Notes under the pieces: model-generated
What the model saw: the letters and a program-made list of their open reading frames with translations, nothing else
What the model was told of the DNA's origin: nothing
The model's database searches: none
Translations under genes and position numbers: made by a program
Shown here: positions 16,478 through 25,276 of the stretch, piece after piece
Layout of the letters: the number at the start of each line of letters is the position of its first letter
Numbering within the stretch: the stretch's first letter is position 1
DNA from: Paenibacillus polymyxa
GTDB lineage: Bacteria > Bacillota > Bacilli > Paenibacillales > Paenibacillaceae
Direction: 5' to 3'
Assembly (NCBI RefSeq): GCF_018614975.1
Contig: NZ_JAGGNR010000047.1
Span: forward strand, 37,379 to 101,378
DNA length: 64,000 nt

Positions 16478-17558
16478 ACGAAGAAGTTTTCGTACAACCA
16501 TGATTATGTTGTTAGGGTTAAGCATGCTTGCCTCTGGCGCAATTACCTATGGGATTTACAAGCTTTTACAAGCCTATTATTCGGGTGTCCGTGCAGAAGA
16601 TCAGCTCGCTGAATATCGTCATTTTATGAAAAGCATTGGAGATATCTATTTCTTCCTGATCTTATTCATTCCACTCGCCATTCTATTTTTCTTCTGGTTT
16701 ACCAAGCCCTACGCGACGTATTTCAAGGATATTTCTACAGGGATCAGGCATTTGGCCAATGGAGACTTTCAGCATCGTGTGCAGATCTCCTCGAAGGATG
16801 AGTTAGGTACAATTGCGGAGGATGTGAACCTGGCAAGTGAGAAGTTAAGGGAAGCGGTGAAACGAGGGGATTTTGCTGAAAATAGTAAGGACCAGCTTGT
16901 CGTCAATCTGGCCCATGACCTGCGAACACCGCTGACGTCTGTGCTTGGATATTTGGATCTGCTCATGAAGGATGATCAGCTAACGGAGGAGCAGGTGCGG
17001 CACTTTACATCGATTGCATTCACCAAATCACAGCGTCTGGAGAAGCTGATTGATGATTTGTTCGAAATTACTCGCATGAACTATGGCATGCTGCCTATAA
17101 ACAAGACACAGCTGGATCTTAGCGAACTGCTGAAGCAGATGAACGAAGAACTCTATCCTGTATTTGAAAAGAATCATCTCATCACCCGACTAAAAATAGA
17201 CACTGACCTTACGGTCTCCGGTGATGGTGAGTTGCTGGCTCGTGTGTTCGAGAATCTGCTGATTAACGCTGCAAGGCATGGCAAGGATGGCATGTACGTA
17301 GATATTAACGGACATCGTGATGCAGAACAGATCATTATTCAGGTGATTAACTATGGTGGACATATTCGTCCAGAGGAATTGCCGCATATCTTCGATATGT
17401 ATTACACCGGAGATCGCGCTCGGACCCCCCAGGAGGGTGGGACAGGCCTTGGCTTATTTATTGCACGCAATATAGTGGAACAGCATGACGGGACGATTTC
17501 GGCCCAGAGTGATGTGGTACGGACGTTATTCGAAGTTCGTTTGCCCGTATCTCAATGA
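16470..17558 (+). CDS. VanS-like sensor histidine kinase
   Basis: A 362-residue membrane kinase. Two transmembrane helices (about 9-32 and 58-80) bracket a very short external loop of about 25 residues. HAMP covers about 83-135, the H box is NLAHDLRTPLTSVLGYLD, the N box FENLLINAARHG, and the ATP lid GGTGLGLFIARNIVEQHDG. The short loop suggests the signal is sensed in the membrane. The ATG at 16470 overlaps the regulator stop by 8 bases; another ATG at 16452 is possible. It pairs with the upstream regulator. Confidence 0.9.
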   Translation: MTKRRSFRTTMIMLLGLSMLASGAITYGIYKLLQAYYSGVRAEDQLAEYRHFMKSIGDIYFFLILFIPLAILFFFWFTKPYATYFKDISTGIRHLANGDFQHRVQISSKDELGTIAEDVNLASEKLREAVKRGDFAENSKDQLVVNLAHDLRTPLTSVLGYLDLLMKDDQLTEEQVRHFTSIAFTKSQRLEKLIDDLFEITRMNYGMLPINKTQLDLSELLKQMNEELYPVFEKNHLITRLKIDTDLTVSGDGELLARVFENLLINAARHGKDGMYVDINGHRDAEQIIIQVINYGGHIRPEELPHIFDMYYTGDRARTPQEGGTGLGLFIARNIVEQHDGTISAQSDVVRTLFEVRLPVSQ

Positions 17559-17657
17559 GGGCTAACGTCAAATTTAAGAAAAACTTTAAAAATGCCCTGC
17601 TTTTTCTTTAACTTGTTTTGTCTATCCTTGATGTATGAGGCAGAAGGAGGAACAAGC

Positions 17658-18521
17658 ATGAAAAAGTGGGGCTTTTTAATATGTATCGTTTTGATCGGAT
17701 ATATCGTTACACAATCACCAGGATGGCTTCAGCAGAAGGATGAATTGCCCATCGAGATTCAGAATACGCGCGAAAGTCCCGCAGGTTATACGGTATCTGT
17801 CACGGGAAATATTCAGGATCAGGTACATAAGGGGAACTTGTTACTGGTTAATAAGCAATACCCCATTGGGGCGGAAGGGGTTCAATCCGATATTGTATAT
17901 ATAGCGGATGAGGATGAGCTGCTTCGTGGATATGGAATACTGGATCAGAAAATCATGTTATCCCGGGAGGTGGCACAGGAGTTTCAGAAGATGGTGGAAG
18001 CTGCAGGCGAAGAGGGAGTCAGATATTTTCTCGTCAGCAGTGGATACAGGGACTTTGCGAAGCAGGACGAGTTATATCAGGAAAAGGGTTCAGACTATGC
18101 ACTTCCTGCGGGACACAGTGAGCACAATCTTGGGTTATCCCTGGATATCGGCTCCAGCCTGGCGGCGATGAATGAAGCACCAGAGGGTGCCTGGCTGGAG
18201 AAGAATGCATGGGAATACGGATTTATTCTGCGTTATCCAAAGGATAAAGTGCGCATAACGGGCATTCAGTATGAACCATGGCACTTTCGATATGTAGGGC
18301 TGCCGCACAGTGCTGTTATGCATAAGAATAATCTGGTGCTGGAAGAGTATCTCGATTTGCTAAAAGAAAAAGAGAACATTACTGTGGAAGTGGAAGAAGA
18401 GGAGTATCATATCCGCTATTACAAGGCCACCCGAGATACGACCGTTTACATACCTGAGCACGGCCAAACTGAGATATCGGGTGATAACATGGATGGCATC
18501 ATCGTCACCGTAAAGAAATAA
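17658..18521 (+). CDS. VanY-like D-alanyl-D-alanine carboxypeptidase
   Basis: A 287-residue protein with an N-terminal membrane anchor or signal (residues 1-20). The zinc peptidase core (about 105-220) shows SSGYRDFAKQDELY, the ligands in SEHNLGLSLDIGS (H-x6-D) and EPWHFRYVG. It removes the terminal D-Ala of peptidoglycan stem peptides, the drug target of glycopeptides. A C-terminal region of about 60 residues, rich in Glu and Tyr, is extra. The start at 17658 follows AAGGAGG by 8 bases. It lies 99 bases after the sensor kinase gene and before a vanZ-like gene. Confidence 0.88.
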   Translation: MKKWGFLICIVLIGYIVTQSPGWLQQKDELPIEIQNTRESPAGYTVSVTGNIQDQVHKGNLLLVNKQYPIGAEGVQSDIVYIADEDELLRGYGILDQKIMLSREVAQEFQKMVEAAGEEGVRYFLVSSGYRDFAKQDELYQEKGSDYALPAGHSEHNLGLSLDIGSSLAAMNEAPEGAWLEKNAWEYGFILRYPKDKVRITGIQYEPWHFRYVGLPHSAVMHKNNLVLEEYLDLLKEKENITVEVEEEEYHIRYYKATRDTTVYIPEHGQTEISGDNMDGIIVTVKK

Positions 18522-18549
18522 CAGGGCAACACAAGGGAGGCAAAACAAC

Positions 18550-19110
18550 ATGAAGCACAACAACCAGAAGAAAAACAAATATTACATCCTTTGGATTGCC
18601 GTTTTCATTATCTATTTATATCTAGTGACGAAGATAATTCTGTTCAAAGGAAGTGCTGTCGACTTGGAAATTGTGAAGGTTCGACTTATCGCATTCTTGC
18701 AACAACCGGATCTGATCCATACGCGAACCGTCAACCTGACACCATTTCAGGAAATTTCACGAGACTGGAACAGTCTGTCGTTACATCGTCCGGGTACCGC
18801 AATTCATCTGGTAGGCAATATACTGGCCTTTATCCCACTGGGCATCTTCATTCCTGTTTTGACGGGCAATAAATTATTCTCTGGAATAAAGGTATTCCTG
18901 CTGTCCCTGCTGCTCAGTCTGGGCTATGAAGTGACACAGCTGTTGACTGGCATGGGCATATTCGATGTGGATGATCTGATGCTTAATACACTCGGCGGAT
19001 TGATTGGATATATTGTTTTCACTATGGCTATGGGTCTGAAAAAGGTGTTGTCGGGAGGAGAATCCCGCGTGACGACGAAAAAGTTAAATTCTAAGGAAAG
19101 TCATGTGTAA
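18550..19110 (+). CDS. VanZ-family membrane protein
   Basis: A 186-residue protein with four predicted helices. The VanZ-type motifs are NLTPFQEI, LVGNILAFIPLGIFIP, GYEVTQLLTGMGIFDVDDL and LMLNTLGGLIGY. VanZ gives low-level teicoplanin resistance by an unknown route. The start follows GGGAGG. It overlaps the next gene by 8 bases, so translation is probably coupled. Confidence 0.88.
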   Translation: MKHNNQKKNKYYILWIAVFIIYLYLVTKIILFKGSAVDLEIVKVRLIAFLQQPDLIHTRTVNLTPFQEISRDWNSLSLHRPGTAIHLVGNILAFIPLGIFIPVLTGNKLFSGIKVFLLSLLLSLGYEVTQLLTGMGIFDVDDLMLNTLGGLIGYIVFTMAMGLKKVLSGGESRVTTKKLNSKESHV

Positions 19111-19333
19111 GGAGGAGAAGAACTTGATTATAATGGCTGTACTGTTCATTAGCGCAGGGCTAATGTTTCTCATGTATCCACACAAGGCAACGGATGCTTC
19201 GGAAAAACAGATTACGGAGCGAGTGATCATGTCGAGATGGGTCGGAGGCTCGCTTATTATCATGTCATCTCTGTTTCTGATTATGGGTTCACTACAACTG
19301 TTGGATCAAGTCTCACATCATATTGGACATTAA
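19103..19333 (+). CDS. Small two-helix membrane protein
   Basis: A 76-residue protein with two hydrophobic helices (about 8-25 and 50-70) separated by a polar region with a Glu/Lys/Arg mix. It overlaps vanZ by 8 bases and has GGAGGAG at the right distance, so it belongs to the same operon. I do not recognise a family. It may be an accessory part of the envelope-stress operon. Confidence 0.65.
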   Translation: MCKEEKNLIIMAVLFISAGLMFLMYPHKATDASEKQITERVIMSRWVGGSLIIMSSLFLIMGSLQLLDQVSHHIGH

Positions 19334-19397
19334 AAGGAAGTTGGATTGAAAATTGATTTTTAAATGTATCCCGATTATAGGAAAGCAAAGCAAACAA

Positions 19398-19437
19398 AGC
19401 TCCCCGCCACGTGCTGATTGCACGTAATAGGGAGCTT
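19398..19437. terminator. Bidirectional terminator-like hairpin
   Basis: Stem AGCTCCC/GGGAGCT extended by CACGTGC/GCACGT. A T-rich stretch follows on the minus strand, serving acnA. It closes the convergent vanZ-side operon and acnA. Confidence 0.6.
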
Positions 19438-19473
19438 CGCTGTATAACTTCATCACATTAATGATTTATATCA

Positions 19474-22188
19474 TTATGCTTTTTTCATCATTTGCCGCAA
19501 TACAGTTTGCAGGATACCGCCGTTATGGTAGTAATCCACGTCAACCATGCTGTCCAGACGAGCGATAACAGGGAAGTCGAACTGTGTACCGTCCTCACGA
19601 GTTACGGTAACTTTCAATTCTTGTCCTGGCTCCACATCATTGCTAAGGCCAGTAATGTCATACGTTTCACGTCCGTTCAGACCAAGGCTGGACCAGCCGT
19701 GACCTTCCTGGAATTGCAATGGCATTACGCCCATGCCAACCAGGTTACTACGGTGAATCCGCTCGAAGCTTTCTGCGATAACGGCTTTGACGCCGAGCAG
19801 GAATGTTCCTTTTGCCGCCCAGTCACGGGAGCTACCTGTACCATACTCTTTACCAGCGATAACGATCAGGTTCTGTCCTTCATCCTGATACTTCATGGAA
19901 GCATCGTAGATGGACATTTCTTCGTCCGTTGGCAGGTACTTCGTAATACCGCCTTCGGTGCCCGGAGCCACCTGGTTACGAATACGAATGTTGGCAAACG
20001 TACCACGCATCATGACTTCATGGTTACCACGACGTGAACCGTAGGAGTTGAAGTCTTTGCGCTCTACGCCATGCTCTTTCAAGTACAGTCCAGCCGGGCT
20101 GGATGGTGCGATATTACCTGCTGGCGAGATGTGATCCGTTGTTACGGAATCCGCAAGCAATGCCATCACGCGTGCAGAACGGATATCTGCGATATCGTTC
20201 AACTTGTCGCCAAGCTCCTGGAAGAACGGAGGATTCTGAATGTACGTGGAGTTCGGATCCCACTCGTACAATTCACCTTCAGGTACAGAAATGGCATTCC
20301 AACGCTCATTGGCTGTAAATACATTCTCGTACTTGTTGCGGAACATCTGAGCGTTCAGGGAACTAGCGATGGTATCCTTGATTTCCTCGGAGGTAGGCCA
20401 GAGGTCTTTCAGGAATACAGGCTCATTGTTCGTATCATAACCGATTGGATCGGTTTCAAAGTCAATATTCACTGTACCCGCAAGTGCATATGCCACAACG
20501 AGTGGTGGGGATGCCAGGTAGTTGGCTTTAACCTGTGCATGCACACGGCCTTCGAAGTTACGGTTACCGGACAATACAGCCGCTACGGTCATATCGTTCT
20601 CAGCAATAGCTTCGCTCACTTCGTCCGGCAGTGGGCCGGAGTTACCGATGCATGTTGCACAACCGTAGCCGGCAACGTTGAACCCGAGTTTATCGAGATA
20701 CGTGTTCAGGCCTGCTTTTTCCAGGTACTCGGTAACAACAAGGGAACCTGGTGTCAGACTGCTTTTCACATATCCTGGTTTGGTCAGGCCGCGTTCAACT
20801 GCTTTTTTCGCCAGTAGTCCCGCTCCAACCATAACACTTGGATTCGAAGTGTTCGTACAACTTGTGATCGCCGCAATGACAACCGCGCCTGCTTTTAGTT
20901 CGCTGGTGGAGCCGTCAGTGTGTTTGATAGGTACGATTTCTTCAATTTTCTCATCGCTCAGTCCGTATCCACCTTTATCGACAGGTGTACGGATGATGCT
21001 ATTGAAGCTTTCTTTCATTTGTGTCAGCTCGATGCGATCCTGTGGACGTTTTGGTCCTGCAAGACTTGGTACAACAGAGCCGAGATCCAGTTCAATCACA
21101 TCTGTGAATTCAGGATCAACGGTGCTGGATGTACGGAACATGCCTTGAGCTTTGTAGTAAGCTTCAACCAATTCAACCTGCTCGTCAGGACGACCAGTAT
21201 TACGCAGATAGTTCAGCGTTTCACTATCAACAGGGAAGAAACCGATCGTTGCGCCGTACTCTGGTGCCATGTTGGCTACTGTTGCACGGTCAGCCAGACC
21301 GATGTTGGCAAGACCTGGTCCGTAGAACTCTACGAATTTACCAACAACGCCTTTTTTACGAAGCAATTGGGTAACGGTCAGTGCCAGATCCGTTGCTGTT
21401 GCGCCTTCACTCAGGCTGCCTGTCAGTTTGAAACCGATAACGTCCGGTGTTACAAAGTAAAGCGGTTGGCCCAGCATACCTGCTTCGGCCTCGATTCCAC
21501 CAACACCCCAACCAACAACACCAAGTCCGTTGATCATGGTGGTGTGGGAGTCTGTACCTACGAGGGAATCCGGGAATACAACGGTTTCGCCGTCAATAGT
21601 TTTGGTTGCTGCCACGGAAGCCAGATACTCCAGGTTAACCTGGTGAACGATCCCTGTGGATGGTGGAACGGCACGGAAGTTGTTGAATGCCGTTTGTGCC
21701 CAACGCAAGAAACGGTAACGCTCTTCATTACGCTCGAACTCGACCTTGATATTGTAATCAAGTGCATCGTTGGTACCAAAAGCATCAACCATGACGGAGT
21801 GGTCGATAACGAGATCGACCGGTACGAGCGGGTTAATTTGTTTCGGGTCGCCGCCTGCTTTTTTCACAGTATCACGCATTGCAGCGAGGTCAACAACAAC
21901 CGGTACACCGGTGAAATCCTGCAGAACGATACGTGCAGGGATGAATGGAATTTCCTTGTTATTGTCACGGCCATCTGCCCAGCCGGTCAGTTGTTTTACG
22001 TGTTCTTCGGTAATGGCACGTCCGTCGAATTGACGAATGGCTGCTTCAAGCAACACTTTAATGGAGAAAGGAAGCCTGGAAAGATCGCCGTGGCCGTTTT
22101 CCTGAAGAGCATCGAGACTGTAGTAGCGGTAAGACTTGCCTCCAACCTCAAGACTGCGAGCGGCGGAGAAATGATTCTTTGCTGACAT
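19474..22188 (-). CDS. acnA: Aconitate hydratase (aconitase A)
   Basis: A 904-residue TCA-cycle enzyme that interconverts citrate and isocitrate. The three cluster-binding Cys are visible, one in SCTNTSNPSVM and two in CATCIGNSG. The C-terminal swivel domain begins after about residue 690 and has GKEYGTGSSRDWAAKG. The length is normal for the AcnA/IRP type. The start follows AAGGAGG by 7 bases. Its upstream region carries the same palindrome as the iclR-type promoter, so control by that regulator is possible. In B. subtilis this gene (citB) is repressed by CcpC, whose site I do not see. Confidence 0.97.
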   Translation of the reverse strand: MSAKNHFSAARSLEVGGKSYRYYSLDALQENGHGDLSRLPFSIKVLLEAAIRQFDGRAITEEHVKQLTGWADGRDNNKEIPFIPARIVLQDFTGVPVVVDLAAMRDTVKKAGGDPKQINPLVPVDLVIDHSVMVDAFGTNDALDYNIKVEFERNEERYRFLRWAQTAFNNFRAVPPSTGIVHQVNLEYLASVAATKTIDGETVVFPDSLVGTDSHTTMINGLGVVGWGVGGIEAEAGMLGQPLYFVTPDVIGFKLTGSLSEGATATDLALTVTQLLRKKGVVGKFVEFYGPGLANIGLADRATVANMAPEYGATIGFFPVDSETLNYLRNTGRPDEQVELVEAYYKAQGMFRTSSTVDPEFTDVIELDLGSVVPSLAGPKRPQDRIELTQMKESFNSIIRTPVDKGGYGLSDEKIEEIVPIKHTDGSTSELKAGAVVIAAITSCTNTSNPSVMVGAGLLAKKAVERGLTKPGYVKSSLTPGSLVVTEYLEKAGLNTYLDKLGFNVAGYGCATCIGNSGPLPDEVSEAIAENDMTVAAVLSGNRNFEGRVHAQVKANYLASPPLVVAYALAGTVNIDFETDPIGYDTNNEPVFLKDLWPTSEEIKDTIASSLNAQMFRNKYENVFTANERWNAISVPEGELYEWDPNSTYIQNPPFFQELGDKLNDIADIRSARVMALLADSVTTDHISPAGNIAPSSPAGLYLKEHGVERKDFNSYGSRRGNHEVMMRGTFANIRIRNQVAPGTEGGITKYLPTDEEMSIYDASMKYQDEGQNLIVIAGKEYGTGSSRDWAAKGTFLLGVKAVIAESFERIHRSNLVGMGVMPLQFQEGHGWSSLGLNGRETYDITGLSNDVEPGQELKVTVTREDGTQFDFPVIARLDSMVDVDYYHNGGILQTVLRQMMKKA

Positions 22189-22280
22189 ACATGTACCTCC
22201 TTGGGATGTGTCGGTGAGATGAAGAAAACGTTCATTTAGGTGAAGAACAGGCCTTCATCATTCCGTGTTCTCGTTTGTTA

Positions 22281-22297
22281 GTTTCATCAGATGAAAC
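22281..22297. promoter_or_regulatory. Probable operator upstream of acnA
   Basis: Perfect inverted repeat GTTTCAT-CAG-ATGAAAC, half-sites identical to those at 8554-8570. A candidate minus-strand -10 (TATGAT, 22314-22309) puts the repeat at roughly +5 to +21. The remaining bases of this 341-base gap (22189-22529) hold nothing else I recognise. Confidence 0.55.
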
Positions 22298-22529
22298 GTA
22301 ATTTCATAATCATAACTTTAGTTTTAAGTATACCGTTTTCACCTCCGTACGTAAAGGTCTTTTTGCCTGATCAAGCAAGCTTTTGGACCGATGAAGGCGT
22401 TTTCGTGAGGTGAGCAGGAATAAGTCATCTCGTGTACATACAACCGAAGACCCTCTCATATGAATAGTAGGAGTTTATATACGCAATGAAATATTCCAGA
22501 CAGAACTCATGCCAAAGGGGGACATAGGC

Positions 22530-23528
22530 TTGGAACGGGAATGGAAGAGTGCCTTATATACTTACGTGAACCAGTACAATCGCTGTGAGATCGACTACCG
22601 TCCACAGACCAGCGAACGGATCGTTACCGATCCTGACTTCGTGGTGGAACGGGGAGAGCGTATGGCAAGGCTGGACGAATGGTATCGTAAGCGGCGCGCC
22701 GTGCCTCTTCGCAGCGAGACCAGCGCCAAGCTTGTACGCACGCTTATGGATGGCCAGGAAGAAGCGGTGGTGGATGTACAATTGTATAGCAGACTGTTCT
22801 ACGAGAAGAGCGGGATCACCCACCGGGAGGACCGGATTGAGCGGGAGCGGTTAACCTTTCTGCGGCAGAGTGGTGGATGGATCATTGGACGGGTCGAGCG
22901 AGAAGTGCCGGAGCGTCGCCCTGCTGGGGAAGGGCGTCCGTTTCAACAAGCTGATTTTGTACAGGCGATGAATCGGCCGCTGCTGAATCGGGAAGTGTTG
23001 GGTCAAGGAAGAAGCTCACGGCAACAGTCATATCGCAGAGATCTGGCGGTTGCCTACGCAGATCGGTGGTGGAATGCGGGGAATCCGGCATTTGAGGAAT
23101 TTGATGTGGATTGTACCAATTACGTGTCCCAATGTCTCTTTGCAGGGGGCGCACCCATCCACTATACTGGTAGAAGAGAAGCTGGCTGGTGGTATAAAGG
23201 GTATGTGAACGGCTCCGAAATGTGGAGTTACAGCTGGGCAGTTTCCAACAGTCTGGAGCGTTATTTATCAGGCAGCAGCTGGGGTCTGACCGCGACAGAA
23301 GTGGAGCGTCCTGAGCAGCTGATGCTCGGCGATGTTATTCTCTACGATTGGGATGGAGATGGACGATTTCAGCACAGCACCGTTGTGACCGCGTTTGATG
23401 CGGGCGGTATGCCGCTTGTTAACGCACATACGGTTAGCAGCCGTCACCGATTTTGGGATTACCGGGATTCTTACGCTTGGACGGAGCGGACGGTATACCG
23501 GCTTTTTCATATTGCAGATGAGTTTTGA
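22530..23528 (+). CDS. Amidase_6-family protein
   Basis: A 332-residue protein. The C-terminal half (about 165-330) has the amidase_6 pattern: DCTNYVSQCLFAGGAPI with a Cys nucleophile, SYSWAVSNSLERYL, and GDVILYDWDGDGRFQHS with the His. These proteins are presumed to act on cell-wall peptides. The N-terminal half is charged and not recognised. No signal peptide is seen, so it may act inside the cell or the spore. The TTG at 22530 is preferred over the ATG at 22509 because AAAGGGGGA lies 8 bases before the TTG and after the ATG. Confidence 0.75.
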   Translation: MEREWKSALYTYVNQYNRCEIDYRPQTSERIVTDPDFVVERGERMARLDEWYRKRRAVPLRSETSAKLVRTLMDGQEEAVVDVQLYSRLFYEKSGITHREDRIERERLTFLRQSGGWIIGRVEREVPERRPAGEGRPFQQADFVQAMNRPLLNREVLGQGRSSRQQSYRRDLAVAYADRWWNAGNPAFEEFDVDCTNYVSQCLFAGGAPIHYTGRREAGWWYKGYVNGSEMWSYSWAVSNSLERYLSGSSWGLTATEVERPEQLMLGDVILYDWDGDGRFQHSTVVTAFDAGGMPLVNAHTVSSRHRFWDYRDSYAWTERTVYRLFHIADEF

Positions 23529-23666
23529 TGACGAAAGATTTTCGGGATGCGGTGACGCAGACATCCAGTTCCGTGTAAAATAAGACCAGGGTAACGCAAG
23601 CAGTATAACAAGGGTGCTGAGCATGCAAACATGACAGCATCAGGCACAGATAATCGGAGGGTACAC

Positions 23667-24767
23667 ATGAGTATGGATAAATTAAAAGTAGGCGTCGTGT
23701 ACGGCGGAAAATCGGGCGAGCATGAGGTGTCGCTGCAAACGGCGTTTGCTGTAACAAACGCATTTGATTACGAAAAGTATGAACTGGTTCCTTTTTATAT
23801 CTCCAAGCAGGGGACATGGAAAAAAGGACCTGTCATGCATGCGCCGTTCGCGCAGATTGAAGATCTGAAGCTGGAGCAATCAGCGGGTGGAACGCAGGAT
23901 GCGCTGAACGCCCTGTTTGGCCGTTTGTATGGCGGAGCAGAAGCCTTGGACGTGATGTTCCCTCTGCTGCATGGTACGTTTGGAGAGGACGGCACCATTC
24001 AGGGCATGTTCGAGATGGCGGATATGCCATATGTAGGTGCAGGTGTACTGGCTTCGGCTGGCGGCATGGACAAAGTGGTCATGAAAAAGCTGTTTGCACA
24101 GGCTGGCATTGACCAATGTGCCTTTACGTATTTTAACGCGACACAATGGAAGCAGACAGAGCACGAAATGATCGTACAGGTTGAAGATCAGCTGGGGTAT
24201 CCTTGTTTTATCAAACCGGCGAATCTGGGCTCCAGTGTAGGCATCTCCAAAGCACGTAACCGCGATGAGCTGAAGACAGCTGTTGAGTTCGCACTTCGGT
24301 ATGATACTAAGGTTGTCATTGAGGAGTTCGTTGAAGCCCGCGAGGTTGAGGTCAGCGTCCTCGGCAATGACGAGCCCATGGCTTCCGTTCCAGGCGAGAT
24401 CGTATCCTCCGGTGAGTATTATGACTATGCAGCCAAGTACATTGATGGTCAATCACAGATGCTGATTCCAGCTCCACTGGACCCAGAGGCCGCAGATCGC
24501 ATTCGCGAGGCAGCTCTGCAGGCGTTCCGTGCAATTGAAGGTAACGGCATTTCACGTGCGGACTTCTTCATTCGGAAAAATGACGGCGCTTTGCTTATTA
24601 ATGAAGTCAATACCATGCCTGGTTTCACACCATATAGCATGTATCCACTTCTTTGGCGTGAGACAGGTGTATCGTATGCCGAACTGCTGGATCGCATGAT
24701 TGAGCTGGCACTGGAGCGTTACAACCGCAAGCAGGCACTGAATTACGAGAACGGCGTACAGGCGTAG
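23667..24767 (+). CDS. ddl: D-alanine--D-alanine ligase
   Basis: A 366-residue ATP-grasp enzyme that makes the D-Ala-D-Ala peptide of peptidoglycan. Visible: GGKSGEHEVSL, HGTFGEDGTIQGMFE, KPANLGSSVGISKA and the omega-loop Tyr in EYYDYAAKYIDG. That Tyr is the residue that keeps D-Ala specificity; D-lactate ligases differ there. So this is the housekeeping enzyme. The start at 23667 follows GGAGGGTAC; a longer frame starting at 23631 has no site. Confidence 0.95.
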   Translation: MSMDKLKVGVVYGGKSGEHEVSLQTAFAVTNAFDYEKYELVPFYISKQGTWKKGPVMHAPFAQIEDLKLEQSAGGTQDALNALFGRLYGGAEALDVMFPLLHGTFGEDGTIQGMFEMADMPYVGAGVLASAGGMDKVVMKKLFAQAGIDQCAFTYFNATQWKQTEHEMIVQVEDQLGYPCFIKPANLGSSVGISKARNRDELKTAVEFALRYDTKVVIEEFVEAREVEVSVLGNDEPMASVPGEIVSSGEYYDYAAKYIDGQSQMLIPAPLDPEAADRIREAALQAFRAIEGNGISRADFFIRKNDGALLINEVNTMPGFTPYSMYPLLWRETGVSYAELLDRMIELALERYNRKQALNYENGVQA

Positions 24768-24797
24768 CCTGCGACCACAAGATCAGGAGGAATATGC

Positions 24798-25121
24798 ATG
24801 GGATTTCAGACTGAATTCAATTCCGTATGCAAGTTCAAGAATGAGCAGGAGCTGTTCGAACTGCTAGAATACGGACGCGGCAAAATGGTCAAACAGGGCT
24901 TCCGGGTATTTCCTACCGGCCAGAAAGTGATTGCATACACACCGGATAACGTGGCTGTAGCCATCGTCAAGATCGTGGTTTCCATTGCGGAGATCAACTT
25001 CCAGGGGCAAGAGGTAACTGAGGTGGAGATGCAACTCATCCGCAAATTGACGGAGGAAGAATCACGCATCCAGACTGCCCTTGCGGATGAGATGTTCTTT
25101 GGAGAGCAAGCACAGGAATAG
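24798..25121 (+). CDS. Conserved small protein of unknown function
   Basis: A 107-residue protein with no membrane segment. It shows alternating strands (GFRVFPTGQKVIAYTPDNVAVAIVKIVVSI) and a charged C-terminal helix. Family not recognised. The start follows AGGAGG and the gene is 30 bases after ddl, so it is probably in that operon. Confidence 0.65.
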   Translation: MGFQTEFNSVCKFKNEQELFELLEYGRGKMVKQGFRVFPTGQKVIAYTPDNVAVAIVKIVVSIAEINFQGQEVTEVEMQLIRKLTEEESRIQTALADEMFFGEQAQE

Positions 25122-25276
25122 TTGTGGATTGTAAGTGTGAGTCGGATGGACTGATTTGCCAGAATACGATTATGGTCACTCTTTTAGGGTAAAACTTGGT
25201 TATATACAGTGACGGTACATCCTGACGGCTGAATATGCCGTGCGGGTTTTCCGCCCTAATAGAGAGGAAGAAATTC

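Noticed and set aside
15782..19333. A full vancomycin resistance operon
   Set aside because: No D-lactate or D-serine ligase, dehydrogenase or VanX gene is present, and the Ddl in the window keeps the D-Ala-specific Tyr.
19460..19475. Palindrome AATGAT-TTAT-ATCATT as an operator
   Set aside because: It overlaps the acnA stop codon at the end of a convergent pair, where an operator has no promoter to control.
20920..22185. A 421-codon open frame antisense to acnA
   Set aside because: Same reason. acnA has all its catalytic motifs on the minus strand.
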